Assembly: GCA_964392455.1 (NCBI GenBank)
Contig: CAYMPG010000007.1
Location: 13,236 to 77,235 of the forward strand
Direction of reading: 5' to 3'
Source: SFEL01 sp964392455
Lineage (GTDB): Bacteria > Bacillota > Clostridia > Christensenellales > CAG-138
Length of the DNA: 64,000 nt
The position numbers and the translations under genes were made by a program. Shown piece after piece: positions 7,708 to 15,836 of this stretch (position 1 is its first letter; every line of letters begins with the position of its first letter). The notes under the pieces are model-generated. The model made no database searches. It had not been told where the DNA came from and was given only the letters and a program-made list of their open reading frames with translations.

Positions 7708-8541
7708 CTATTTGCCGTTTCTGCGGCGTACGATGAACTTATCGTTAACGTTCTTGGTCTTACGGGTCTTGTAGCCAAGAGCAGGCTTACCCCAGGGGGT
7801 AACAGGACCGGGACGACCGATGGGGGACTTGCCCTCACCACCGCCGTGGGGATGGTCGCAGGGGTTCATGACGGAGCCGCGTACGGTGGGACGGAAGCCC
7901 ATGTGACGGGTACGGCCGGCCTTGCCGATCATGATGTTGGCGTGGTCGATATTGCCGACCTGGCCGATGGTAGCCTTGGCATTCATGGGAACCAGACGAA
8001 CCTCGCCGCTGGGAAGACGTACCTGAGCGTACTTGCCTTCCTTAGCCATGAGCTGAGCGGCGTTACCAGCGGAGCGAACCAGCTGAGCGCCCTTGCCAGG
8101 CTTGATTTCGATGCAGTGAATCATGGTGCCCACGGGGATGCAGCGAATTTCCATTGCGTTGCCGACCTTGATGTCAGCATTGTCGCCGGAAACCACGGTA
8201 TCGCCTACGGACAGGCCGTAAGGAGCGATGATGTAGCGCTTCTCGCCGTCTGCATAGTGCAGCAGGGCGATGTTGGCGGAACGGTTGGGGTCGTATTCGA
8301 TGGTGGCAACCTTTGCGGGGATGCCGTCCTTATTGCGCTTGAAGTCGATTACACGATACTTGCGCTTTGCGCCGCCGCCGCGATGGCGAACGGTGATACG
8401 GCCGTGATTGTTGCGACCGCCGGAGGACTTAAGGTCTTCCAGCAGGGACCTTTCCGGAGTAGTGCAGGTGATCTCGTCAAATGCGGAGACCGTCATGCCA
8501 CGCTGACCGGGGGTGATGGGTTTAATCTTCCTGATAGCCAT
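7708..8541 (-). CDS. rplB: 50S ribosomal protein L2
   Basis: L2 is one of the most conserved ribosomal proteins and is needed for subunit joining and peptidyl-transfer. The 277-residue protein has the N-terminal RNA-binding region (KSSGGRNNHGRITVRHRGGG) and the C-terminal domain with MNPCDHPHGGGEGKSPIGR, which holds the conserved histidine near the catalytic centre. Length and order are standard. Confidence 0.98.
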   Translation of the reverse strand: MAIRKIKPITPGQRGMTVSAFDEITCTTPERSLLEDLKSSGGRNNHGRITVRHRGGGAKRKYRVIDFKRNKDGIPAKVATIEYDPNRSANIALLHYADGEKRYIIAPYGLSVGDTVVSGDNADIKVGNAMEIRCIPVGTMIHCIEIKPGKGAQLVRSAGNAAQLMAKEGKYAQVRLPSGEVRLVPMNAKATIGQVGNIDHANIMIGKAGRTRHMGFRPTVRGSVMNPCDHPHGGGEGKSPIGRPGPVTPWGKPALGYKTRKTKNVNDKFIVRRRNGK

Positions 8542-8553
8542 TGGTGTTCCTCC

Positions 8554-8850
8554 TTACTGAGCGATGCTGTCGAAGAACTCGATTCCCTTGGAATCCTTCT
8601 TCAGCTTCACGTAAGCCTTCTTGGTGGAGGGGCGACGGCCCTGATGCAGACCCTGCCTCTTCATCTTGCCAAGGTTGTTAACGGTGTTTACGCTGTCAAC
8701 CTTAACGCCGAATATCTCTTCCACAGCCTGACGTACCTCAGTCTTGCTGGCCTTCTTGTCCACGATGAAGGTGTAGGTCTTGGAAGCCATATTGTCGTAG
8801 CTCTTCTCGGTGAGTACGGGGCGAATGATGATGTCATGTGCGCTCTTCAT
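8554..8850 (-). CDS. rplW: 50S ribosomal protein L23
   Basis: L23 sits at the tunnel exit and docks trigger factor and the signal recognition particle. The 98 residues include DIIIRPVLTEKSYDNM, YTFIVDKKASKTEVRQAVEEIFGVKV and a MKRQGLHQGRRPSTKKAYVKL loop. Its start shares one base with the rplD stop (TAATG), implying coupled translation. Confidence 0.97.
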   Translation of the reverse strand: MKSAHDIIIRPVLTEKSYDNMASKTYTFIVDKKASKTEVRQAVEEIFGVKVDSVNTVNNLGKMKRQGLHQGRRPSTKKAYVKLKKDSKGIEFFDSIAQ

Positions 8851-9470
8851 TATACGTACACCTCCTCGATCTTGGCGACTGCATCCTGGGTGAGGATGAG
8901 GGTCTTGTACTTAAGGATCTCGTAAACGTTGAGGGTGCCCACCAGGGTGGTCTTTACGCCGGGGATGTTGCCGGCAGCACGCTCTACGATCTCGTCCTTC
9001 TCAGGGAGCACTACCAGGGCGTTATCGACCTTGATGTTCTCCAGAACCTTGACCATTTCCTTGGTCTTGGGAGCAGCTATATCCAGAGCATCGAACACTA
9101 CGATAGCGTTGTCATTTACCTTGCTGGACAGGGCGCTCTTCATTGCCAGGCGCTTTACCTTCTTGTTTACGCTCATGCGGTAATCCCTGGGCTTGGGTGC
9201 GAATACCACGCCGCCGTGAGTCCACTGGGGAGAACGGGTGGAACCCTGACGGGCACGGCCGGTGCCCTTCTGCCTCCAGGGCTTGATGCCGCCGCCGCTG
9301 ACCTCGGAGCGGGTCAATGCGGACTGGGTGCCCTGGCGCTGATTTGCCAGGTAAGCGGTGACTACGGTGTGAAGGACGGACTCGTTTACTTCGTGGCCGA
9401 AGATCTCGTCGCTGAGCTTCACCTTGCCGATCTCTTCGCCGGCAATATTGAACAATGCAACATTAGGCAT
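8850..9470 (-). CDS. rplD: 50S ribosomal protein L4
   Basis: L4 lines the tunnel opposite L22. In several bacteria it represses the S10 operon by binding the mRNA leader. The 206-residue protein has the extended loop RSEVSGGGIKPWRQKGTGRARQGSTRSPQWTHGGVVF and the C-terminal Rossmann-like part. The leader upstream of rpsJ (10440-10650) has pairing arms that could serve such control, but that link is only inference. Confidence 0.97.
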   Translation of the reverse strand: MPNVALFNIAGEEIGKVKLSDEIFGHEVNESVLHTVVTAYLANQRQGTQSALTRSEVSGGGIKPWRQKGTGRARQGSTRSPQWTHGGVVFAPKPRDYRMSVNKKVKRLAMKSALSSKVNDNAIVVFDALDIAAPKTKEMVKVLENIKVDNALVVLPEKDEIVERAAGNIPGVKTTLVGTLNVYEILKYKTLILTQDAVAKIEEVYV

Positions 9471-9484
9471 TAGTGCTTCCTCCT

Positions 9485-10111
9485 TTACTTAACGGTCTCA
9501 CGAACCATTACCAGGCCGCCCTTAGCGCCGGGGATGGCGCCCTTGACCAGGATCAGGTTGCGATCGGCGTCAACGCGAACCACTTCAAGGTTCTGAACGG
9601 TGATGCGCTCATGGCCCATATGACCGGGCAGGTGCTTGGTCTTGAAGACCTCGCCGGGATAGGTGCAAGCGCCCATGGAGCCGGCAACGCGGTAGGAATG
9701 AGAACCGTGGGTCTTGCGGCCGCGGGACTGATTCCAGCGCTTGATGTTGCCCTCAAAGCCCTTGCCCTTGCTGGTGCCGGTTACGTCAACGTGGTCACCC
9801 TTTTCAAAGACGTCAGCCTTGATGACCTGGCCCACTTCGTAAGCAGCGGTATCATCCAGCTTGAACTCTCTGGTATAGCGGTGAGCCTCAACGCCAGCCT
9901 TCTTGAAATGGCCAAGCATGGGCTTGGTGCAGAGCTTTTCACGGATGGGCTTGAAGGCCACCTGAACGGCCTCATAGCCATCATGCTCTACGCTCTTCTT
10001 CTGAACAACGGGGCAGGGACCGGCCAGAACCACGGTAACGGGGATCATGGTGCCGTCTTCCCTGAACATCTGGGTCATACCGACCTTGGTGCCCAAAATA
10101 GCTTTCTTCAT
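9485..10111 (-). CDS. rplC: 50S ribosomal protein L3
   Basis: L3 initiates large-subunit assembly and reaches the peptidyl-transferase centre. The start at 10111 gives MKKAILGTKVGMTQMF and lies nine bases after GGAGG; an ATG two codons earlier lies only three bases from GGAGG and is less likely. The 208-residue protein has the signature GTSKGKGFEGNIKRWNQSRGRKTHGSHSYRVAGSMGACTYPG and KHLPGHMGHERIT, which includes the glutamine-modification region. It lies 19 bases after rpsJ. Confidence 0.97.
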   Translation of the reverse strand: MKKAILGTKVGMTQMFREDGTMIPVTVVLAGPCPVVQKKSVEHDGYEAVQVAFKPIREKLCTKPMLGHFKKAGVEAHRYTREFKLDDTAAYEVGQVIKADVFEKGDHVDVTGTSKGKGFEGNIKRWNQSRGRKTHGSHSYRVAGSMGACTYPGEVFKTKHLPGHMGHERITVQNLEVVRVDADRNLILVKGAIPGAKGGLVMVRETVK

Positions 10112-10130
10112 CTTCATACACCTCCGATGA

Positions 10131-10439
10131 TTAGAGCTTGATCTCGATGTCCACACCGGCGGGAAGGTCGAGCTTCATCAGCGCATCCACGGTCTTTGCA
10201 GAGGGCTGGAGAATGTCGATCAGGCGCTTGTGGGTTCTCATCTCGAACTGCTCACGGCTGTCCTTATACTTGTGGGGAGAACGGAGAATGGTTACTATCT
10301 CCTTCTCGGTGGGCAGGGGGATGGGGCCGGAAACGCGTGCGCCGGTCCTCTTGGCCGTTTCCACTATCTTTTCGGCGCTCTGGTCGATAAGATTGTGCTC
10401 GTAGGCCTTCAGCTTGATACGAATCTTCTGATTTGCCAT
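10131..10439 (-). CDS. rpsJ: 30S ribosomal protein S10
   Basis: S10 is a small-subunit head protein and also acts as NusE in transcription antitermination. The 102 residues begin MANQKIRIKLKAYEHNLIDQSAEKIVETAKRTGARVSGPIPLPTEK and contain RSPHKYKDSREQFEMRTHKRLIDI, the complete signature. It is the first gene of the cluster: an AAAGGAGG site precedes the ATG, and a promoter and about 200 bases of leader lie upstream. No tuf or fus gene lies in front of it here. Confidence 0.98.
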   Translation of the reverse strand: MANQKIRIKLKAYEHNLIDQSAEKIVETAKRTGARVSGPIPLPTEKEIVTILRSPHKYKDSREQFEMRTHKRLIDILQPSAKTVDALMKLDLPAGVDIEIKL

Positions 10440-10645
10440 ATTGTTTTCCTCCTTTTAGTATGCGGGCTGTACACGCGGCCGAGCGTTTCTTTTCTAAAAT
10501 ACTTCGGCCGGGCACCTTGGCCCGTTGCCCGTATCGTGGGCACCCTGCGGAAATTACCCGGATGGCATAACCGGCAACCTCCCGCAAAGGCATGACGCTG
10601 GTTATTCGCTGCACGTACAGGTACACAGGGCCCAGACGCGCAACG
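10440..10645 (-). promoter_or_regulatory. S10 operon leader with two competing hairpins
   Basis: About 200 transcribed bases separate the promoter from rpsJ. On the minus strand the arm at 10526-10531 (CGGGCA) can pair with TGCCC at 10538-10542 across a 7-base loop, or with TGCCCG at 10509-10514 across an 11-base loop, but not with both. No T-run follows, so an ordinary terminator is not indicated. Many bacteria control this operon through leader RNA and L4; whether this leader does so is inference. Confidence 0.5.
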
Positions 10646-10650
10646 TACAT

Positions 10651-10679
10651 ATAATAGCGCATCTTTGCCCATAATGCAA
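10651..10679 (-). promoter_or_regulatory. Sigma-A promoter of the S10 operon
   Basis: On the minus strand TTGCAT (10679-10674) and TATTAT (10656-10651) are separated by exactly 17 bases. This is a near-consensus housekeeping promoter, placed about 210 bases before rpsJ, and the only good match in the gap. Confidence 0.75.
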
Positions 10680-10902
10680 GGGTTTTTTTGAGAAAAAGCA
10701 ATAATATACAAAAATGTCCACTGAGCCGGGTGTTTCATTGCAAAAACAGCATTCCCAGCCCCTGTTTTGGTGCAGCCTTTCCTATTATATATGCCCCCGG
10801 GCTATTGTCAATATGAGGGCATATATGAAGAAGGATAAGCGCTTTCCACACTTCTTATATCACACACCCTATATAATGAAGGAACTCATTTGGCAGCGGC
10901 AT
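10680..10902. other. Intergenic gap between the S10 promoter and the small orphan gene
   Basis: This stretch is AT-rich with several poly-A and poly-T runs. An open frame on the plus strand crosses it, but it has no recognisable product or ribosome site and is treated as noise. Nothing else was recognised. Confidence 0.5.
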
Positions 10903-10936
10903 AAAAAAAGTACCCCCCTCTACATAACGGGAGTAC
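10903..10936 (-). terminator. Terminator of the 74-residue orphan gene
   Basis: Read on the minus strand, GTACTCCC (10936-10929) pairs with GGGGGTAC (10917-10910), with one T-G pair, and is followed by seven T. This is a textbook intrinsic terminator 30 bases after the stop of the gene at 10966. Confidence 0.85.
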
Positions 10937-10965
10937 CATTATCAGCCATGTATCCAGAGCCGGTT

Positions 10966-11190
10966 TTAATCCTTCCACATGGCGCTAAAGTACAGGGCAT
11001 TTCCAAAGTCGTGACTACGCACGATCGACTTTGCCAGCGCAGCGGCATCAAAGCCGCTTTTTCCGGTCATTTCAAAATCCAATTCCATACCCTTGCGGCT
11101 GACCAGCTTTATCGTAACGCCATCCTGGTCATATCCATCCAGCGCATCGCAGACCTTATCAGTTAAAAGCGGAGCCTTTACGATTAACAT
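10966..11190 (-). CDS. Small uncharacterised protein (74 residues)
   Basis: The family was not recognised. The start at 11190 (MLIVKAPLLTDKVCDALDGY) has GGGAGG six bases upstream; a longer in-frame start at 11208 has none. The protein is soluble by eye, with an alternating hydrophobic segment TIKLVSRKGMELDFEM in the middle and no signal peptide or cysteine pairs. It has its own extended -10 promoter (11268-11296) and a clear terminator (10903-10936), which argues that it is a real single-gene unit. It lies between the ribosomal cluster and the PTS operon and shows no functional link to either. Confidence 0.75.
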   Translation of the reverse strand: MLIVKAPLLTDKVCDALDGYDQDGVTIKLVSRKGMELDFEMTGKSGFDAAALAKSIVRSHDFGNALYFSAMWKD

Positions 11191-11267
11191 GTGAATCCTC
11201 CCTGTCAATTATAACGAATGGCATGACGGGCAAAATCGCCGCACATATGTCATTTCTCGTTATTTTC

Positions 11268-11296
11268 AGTGTAGCATATCCGTATATCAGTGTCGA
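11268..11296 (-). promoter_or_regulatory. Extended -10 promoter for the gene at 10966
   Basis: On the minus strand TCGACA (11296-11291) and TACACT (11273-11268) are 17 bases apart, with TG directly before the -10 hexamer. It lies about 78 bases before the start codon. Confidence 0.6.
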
Positions 11297-11583
11297 CATT
11301 TGAATAAGACCTTGTTTTGCCACAGCACAATAGAAAAACACGTTTTTTAAGAATGGCATGGCCCGCAAAGGCTTCCGCTCTCCGCCCGGCATACCCTCAA
11401 TTGCAGCCTGCCCTTATATTCGTGCAGTAAAAATATGCATGGAGTACACGTCCACTAAACCCGGCCTGTTCGCAATCCTTTTGCCATATATCTAATGCAA
11501 TCATGCGCTTTTTATCCGCTTGTAGCAAAATACTTTTCAGGCTAATCGCCGTTGCTGCAATTTTCCCAATAAAGGATATATTT

Positions 11584-11597
11584 CCACATTGTTGTGG
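11584..11597. repeat. Palindrome CCACA-TTGT-TGTGG beside a -10-like hexamer
   Basis: Two five-base arms flank a four-base spacer, immediately followed by TATAAA. The position suits an operator or activator site for the PTS operon. Confidence 0.45.
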
Positions 11598-11652
11598 TAT
11601 AAAAATGAATTATTAGAGAGTGGATTTTTTAGGTAAACTGGTATATAGTGTG

Positions 11653-11663
11653 GGAAACCAACG
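11653..11663 (+). repeat. Direct repeat GGAAACCAACG, copy 1
   Basis: This copy is identical to the sequence at 11709-11719. The two starts are 56 bases apart, both between the putative promoter and the regulator gene. Confidence 0.5.
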
Positions 11664-11708
11664 GATTTTCTTGCATATATTGCATATTTATTCTTTCTTG
11701 ATACATGA

Positions 11709-11719
11709 GGAAACCAACG
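11709..11719 (+). repeat. Direct repeat GGAAACCAACG, copy 2, at the regulator start
   Basis: This copy lies directly against the ATG at 11720 and overlaps the end of its GAGG ribosome site, so binding of protein or RNA here could affect translation of the regulator. Confidence 0.45.
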
Positions 11720-13717
11720 ATGTCTGACCGAATGATGGCACGTCTGTTCGAAATCATGTCTCTCCTGTTGGAGGAGTCAGACTTTATAACACTCCAAGCC
11801 CTGGCTACAAAAATGGGGGTTTCCAAACGAACAGTACAATATGACATTGAACGCCTGGAAAACTGGCTGGAGCAAAACGGATTTGCGGGCCGTGTAACGG
11901 TATGCAAAAAAACCGGCAACGGATTGCGTATTAGCCTTCACGGTATTTCCTCCGAGGAGCTTTCACAGCGGATGGAGGATCAATATTGTGGCAACGGGCT
12001 CAATGACAATTACCAGCGGCGGCTCGAAGTTGCAAAGCTGCTGCTATTTTCCCACGATGACCTGACCATTCAGTTTTTAGCAGATCACTTTTACATCAGC
12101 AAAAGCGTAATTCAAAAGGACATTACCTGGGTAGATAAATGGCTGCTGCAATACGGCTTATGCGTAACCAAGCGGCAGAACCGGGGCATTACGATCATAG
12201 GCAGCGAGCAAAAGCGCCGCGCAGCCATGGCCGGGCTCATTGAGCTGCTCCGTCCTGTAGCCGGGGAAACCGATGGTCAGCATCAGGTTCCAGTAAGCGA
12301 TACCGTGGATATCATCCGTTTGGACCTGGAGCGCTTTTATGCCGGAATGAACAACAACCCCAAAGCAGATGTTGGGAAGATTGCGGAAATCATTCAGAAT
12401 GCAGAGCATAAATTCGGCTTTTACCTGATGGATAGCTACTATACCGGGCTTCTGGTGCATCTTTCAATTGCCGTGGAACGACTTATTGGCGGACGCAGCG
12501 TTGCTGAAAGTGAAAATCCCATGGAAGGGCTTTTAAACTCCCGGGAAGGGGAGATCGCACGCTATATTGCCACCGAAATGGAAAAGGCCTTCCATATCAA
12601 AATGCCAGAAAGCGAATGTACCTATATTTGCATCCATGTTATGGGCGCTGAGCTGCCAGATCCTACGGCGGAGCAGAGTCAGCTTCATTCCATCCGAATC
12701 AGGGACTTTACCCTGCACCTGATTTCTTTCGTTCAGGATATGACAGGCATCAGCTTCCTTCAGGACAGTATCCTGCTTAATGCCCTGGCCACTCACATTA
12801 AGGCCTCTGCCTATCGGCTGCGTAGCGGGCTGCGGCGACGAGGACATCATTCCTCCCACTTCACCCCGGAGTACGCCAGGCTATATCATGCGGTATGGGC
12901 CTCCAGCTATTATTACAAGCAATTCTTTTCCGTCGAGCCAAATGCCGACGAGCTGTTATCCATCTACCTGCACTTTGTACAATCCATCCGGCGCAGGATG
13001 CGCCGCTGCAAGGCCATCTACCTTTATCAAAGCGATGTGATCTGTGCAGAAGAGGTGTTTGGCAAGCTGAAAGCCCTATCCGATGACATGGAAATCGTGG
13101 ATATGTGCAACTGGAATCAGCTAAGTTCCTACGACCTCAGCCAGTATGACATAGTGATCTCCAACAGCAAGCAGGTTCCCGTAAATATTCCTGTTATTAC
13201 CATCAGCACTCCGATATCTGACAGCCAGCTGGACATGATTCGTAGTCAAGCCAAGGGAATCTGCACCCGGATTTTTCGAACCGAAACTCCTCTCAGGGCT
13301 GAAAACGCCAATATTGTCTACTTCCCTCTGGCCCACAAAAATATGGAAAACGTGTTCGAGGTTCTCTTTGACCTGTTAACACGGCACGGCTTCAGCAGTG
13401 CGGCCCTGTCCAGGGAAAGCCTGGAAATGGAGCGGGATGGGCGCATCCTGGTTCTGAACAGCACAGCGTTGATTCCAATTTACCTCCCGGACATCACCCA
13501 GTTTTGCGCCTATGGATTTACCCTGCCCTCCCCCATTTCTGTTGGCACCAGCACAGCATCCAGGATTATCTATCTGCTCTTAAATGAGCCTTATGAGAAC
13601 AGCCAAGACGATAAAAGCGATTCCTATCCGACGTTTATCCACGGAATTCTCCTCCACGTGGAACAGAATCAATGGTCCAGCACAATACAAAAGAAGGAAA
13701 ATGATGACGATTTATGA
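11720..13717 (+). CDS. PRD-domain transcriptional activator of the PTS operon (LicR/ManR type)
   Basis: This 665-residue protein resembles activators that sense PTS activity through phosphorylation. Order: two N-terminal HTH domains (SDFITLQALATKMGVSKRTVQYDIERL near residues 20-45, and a second around LTIQFLADHFYISKSVIQKDI near 115-140). Two PRDs follow, with histidines in LLVHLSIAVERL, YICIHVMG, LATHIKAS and SIYLHFVQSI. Next is a IIB-like alpha-beta domain (KAIYLYQSDVICAEEVFGKL onward). The last 100 residues may be a degenerate IIA-like domain; no obvious phospho-histidine motif is visible. The start at 11720 was chosen over 11705 because GAGG lies nine bases before it. Its stop overlaps ptsI (ATGA), so it is co-transcribed with the genes it probably controls. 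Confidence 0.85.
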   Translation: MSDRMMARLFEIMSLLLEESDFITLQALATKMGVSKRTVQYDIERLENWLEQNGFAGRVTVCKKTGNGLRISLHGISSEELSQRMEDQYCGNGLNDNYQRRLEVAKLLLFSHDDLTIQFLADHFYISKSVIQKDITWVDKWLLQYGLCVTKRQNRGITIIGSEQKRRAAMAGLIELLRPVAGETDGQHQVPVSDTVDIIRLDLERFYAGMNNNPKADVGKIAEIIQNAEHKFGFYLMDSYYTGLLVHLSIAVERLIGGRSVAESENPMEGLLNSREGEIARYIATEMEKAFHIKMPESECTYICIHVMGAELPDPTAEQSQLHSIRIRDFTLHLISFVQDMTGISFLQDSILLNALATHIKASAYRLRSGLRRRGHHSSHFTPEYARLYHAVWASSYYYKQFFSVEPNADELLSIYLHFVQSIRRRMRRCKAIYLYQSDVICAEEVFGKLKALSDDMEIVDMCNWNQLSSYDLSQYDIVISNSKQVPVNIPVITISTPISDSQLDMIRSQAKGICTRIFRTETPLRAENANIVYFPLAHKNMENVFEVLFDLLTRHGFSSAALSRESLEMERDGRILVLNSTALIPIYLPDITQFCAYGFTLPSPISVGTSTASRIIYLLLNEPYENSQDDKSDSYPTFIHGILLHVEQNQWSSTIQKKENDDDL

Positions 13718-15426
13718 TTAGAGGACATGGAGTATCGAAAGGCGTAGCTCTGGCAAAACAACGCATATTAAACCTGGAGCTTACTGCCGAAAAGGAGTTT
13801 ACCGAGGATCCAAATTCGGAACTGGAACGCCTGCAGCAGGCACGTCGATTATCTGTCTCCAGACATCACCAAACCATAGAGAAAATGAAGCAGCAATTTG
13901 GAGCAGACGAAGAAGAGGTGTTTGAAGCTCAGGAGCTGCTGCTGGACAATGACGACCTCTGGGCTGGCGCTGCCAAATTGGTAACAGAAAAACGCTACTG
14001 CGCTTCCTGGGCCTTCTATGAAGCCATAGGTGAACAAATCCAGATATTCTCCCAGCTGGATAACGAATACCTGCGGGATAGGATAGTTGACCTGAAGGAC
14101 ATTCGGCAAAATGTACTTCGCTGCTTGCAGTGTTCAGCCGGAGAAACCGACATTCAGGAGGATGATACCATTTTGATCGCCCATGAGATTCTGCCTTCCC
14201 AATTGGCTGATGGTGAAAATGGCAAAATCCGGGGGCTGGCCATGGAGGAAGGCGGCAGTACCTCCCACACAGTATTGCTTGCCAATATGATGGGTATCCC
14301 ATGCATAGTTGGTGCAGCAGGGCTGCTGGAACAGGCTGAGGACGGCAAATACATACTGTTGGACGGAGATACGGGCGAGATCTATCTTTCTCCTGATGAA
14401 CAGACAAAAAAGAATTACGAAGCACGCCGTGCCCGGCTGGCCCGGGAGGACGCCATAAATCAAACCTACTACGGCCGTTCTAACCGCTCCAAAGATGGGA
14501 AAGAAATGGACATCTGGTGCAACATTGCCGCAGTGCAGGATGCAAATGCCGTTATATCCAACGATGGTCACGGCGTGGGCCTGATGCGCTCAGAATTTCT
14601 GTTTCTGAGCCGCCAGAATGCTCCCGATGAGGAGGAACAGTATAACGCCTACCATCAGGCAGCCCTGGCCCTGAACGGCAGACCTCTGGTCATACGAACC
14701 CTGGATATCGGCGGGGATAAGCAGGTTCCTTATATAGATTTTGGTCAGGAGGACAACCCGTTTCTCGGCTGCCGCGCCATACGCTACTGCTTACAGCACA
14801 CCGAAATTTTCCTGCCTCAGCTTCGCGCCATACTCCGCGCAGCCGCAGATCAGGATATACGCATAATGTTTCCAATGATTGCCACCCTGCCTGAGCTGAC
14901 AAAGGCTAAGGAGCTGCTGGCCCAGGCCAAGGAAGAGCTCCGGCAGGAGGGCGTTCCCTTCCGCAAGGATATACCTGTGGGAATGATGATAGAGATTCCC
15001 GCTGCCGCCGTTATGGCAGATCAGTTTGCAGAAAATGTGGATTTCTTCAGCATCGGTACCAACGATTTAACTCAGTACCTGTTTTCTGCCGACCGGGGAA
15101 ATCCCCGGGTAACCGATTTAAACCGCGCCTGTGACCCTGCGCTGTTACGAATCGTGTACGAAGTAGCAAAAAAGGGCAGACAGGCAGGTATTCCTGTAGC
15201 TATCTGCGGACACGCCGGGCAGGATGTGACGCTGCTCCCCCTCTGGCTGGCCATGGGGATTTCGGAGCTAAGTGTCAGCCCCGGAAGTGTACTTGGGCTT
15301 CGCCGCTGTCTGTCAGAATTGGACTCCGGCCTGTGTTCCGCACTGCTGGAACAGGTTTTATCCGCCACCACAGCGGAAGAGGTTTTAGCACACCTTGATA
15401 AATTCCAGCTACAGGCTATATCTTAA
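13714..15426 (+). CDS. ptsI: PTS Enzyme I (phosphoenolpyruvate-protein phosphotransferase), operon-linked
   Basis: Enzyme I takes phosphate from phosphoenolpyruvate and passes it to HPr. The 570-residue length is normal. The N-terminal part carries the phospho-histidine at residue 185 in GGSTSHTVLLANMMGIPCIVG. The C-terminal PEP-binding barrel has LMRSEFLFL, RTLDIGGDKQVPY, FLGCRAIR, MIEIPAAAVMADQFAENVDFFSIGTNDLTQY and the catalytic Cys498 in AICGHAGQD. The enzyme therefore looks complete. It overlaps the activator gene by four bases (ATGA). Enzyme I is usually a general protein encoded next to the main ptsH; location inside a sugar-specific operon suggests a dedicated paralogue, although this window cannot show whether another copy exists. 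Confidence 0.95.
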   Translation: MIRGHGVSKGVALAKQRILNLELTAEKEFTEDPNSELERLQQARRLSVSRHHQTIEKMKQQFGADEEEVFEAQELLLDNDDLWAGAAKLVTEKRYCASWAFYEAIGEQIQIFSQLDNEYLRDRIVDLKDIRQNVLRCLQCSAGETDIQEDDTILIAHEILPSQLADGENGKIRGLAMEEGGSTSHTVLLANMMGIPCIVGAAGLLEQAEDGKYILLDGDTGEIYLSPDEQTKKNYEARRARLAREDAINQTYYGRSNRSKDGKEMDIWCNIAAVQDANAVISNDGHGVGLMRSEFLFLSRQNAPDEEEQYNAYHQAALALNGRPLVIRTLDIGGDKQVPYIDFGQEDNPFLGCRAIRYCLQHTEIFLPQLRAILRAAADQDIRIMFPMIATLPELTKAKELLAQAKEELRQEGVPFRKDIPVGMMIEIPAAAVMADQFAENVDFFSIGTNDLTQYLFSADRGNPRVTDLNRACDPALLRIVYEVAKKGRQAGIPVAICGHAGQDVTLLPLWLAMGISELSVSPGSVLGLRRCLSELDSGLCSALLEQVLSATTAEEVLAHLDKFQLQAIS

Positions 15427-15474
15427 GATTTTCCGTGAAATACAGCCTCATCGCCTCAAGCGCAACCAGGTCAA

Positions 15475-15503
15475 TTTAACATAGCCAATGTGTAGAATAT
15501 ACA
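15475..15503 (+). promoter_or_regulatory. Possible internal promoter and palindrome before ptsH
   Basis: TTTAAC (15475-15480) and TATACA (15498-15503) are 17 bases apart in the 114-base gap between ptsI and ptsH, the longest gap in the operon. A palindrome GTGTA-GAATA-TACAC (15490-15504) covers the -10 hexamer. The match to consensus is moderate. Confidence 0.35.
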
Positions 15504-15540
15504 CTCATATCAAATGAAAAACATCCAAAGGAGTGAAGTT

Positions 15541-15807
15541 ATGGTTTCAGCTGAAGTGACGGTGCTCAATTCCCTCGGGCTGCATGCCAGGCCTATTGCA
15601 AAGCTTGTAAAGGTCCTGTCGGCCAATCCTGACCATGTGGTACTGAAAAAGGGGGATAAGACCGCCGATGCAAAAAACATCTACCAGATAATTGCCTTGA
15701 ACGCCCGCTGTGGCGACACGCTTTCTCTCTGTGTAGAAGGGGATAACGAAATTGAGACCCTGGCCACCGTCGTTAATCTGTTCGAAAAAAAGTTCAACGA
15801 AAACTAA
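15541..15807 (+). CDS. ptsH: HPr-like phosphocarrier protein lacking regulatory Ser46
   Basis: HPr relays phosphate from Enzyme I to the sugar-specific IIA. The ATG at 15541 has AAGGAG seven bases upstream and gives 88 residues, the family length. The active-site motif GLHARPIA places the phospho-histidine exactly at His15, followed by Arg17. In Firmicutes HPr the regulatory serine 46 lies in a KSIMGVM-type helix; here residues 45-47 are Lys-Asn-Ile, so Asn replaces Ser46. From family knowledge, this protein could still carry PTS phosphate but could not be phosphorylated by HPr kinase or act as a CcpA co-repressor. Crh differs in the other direction (it lacks His15), so this is not Crh. Confidence 0.92.
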   Translation: MVSAEVTVLNSLGLHARPIAKLVKVLSANPDHVVLKKGDKTADAKNIYQIIALNARCGDTLSLCVEGDNEIETLATVVNLFEKKFNEN

Positions 15808-15836
15808 TATAAATTGAAGGAGAGGTGAAAAGCAAT

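Larger units (their letters stand above)
11297..11719 (+). promoter_or_regulatory. Upstream control region of the PTS operon
   Basis: This 420-base AT-rich gap precedes the activator gene. It contains a 14-base palindrome, CCACA-TTGT-TGTGG at 11584-11597, placed directly before TATAAA (11598-11603), which could be a -10 hexamer. No good -35 lies 17 bases upstream, as would suit an activator-dependent promoter. An exact 11-base direct repeat GGAAACCAACG lies at 11653-11663 and 11709-11719. Operator function is inference. Confidence 0.4.

Noticed and set aside
10714..11166. 150-residue open frame on the plus strand between the S10 operon and the PTS operon
   Set aside because: It crosses the terminator and most of the orphan gene on the other strand, has no ribosome site and no recognisable protein features.
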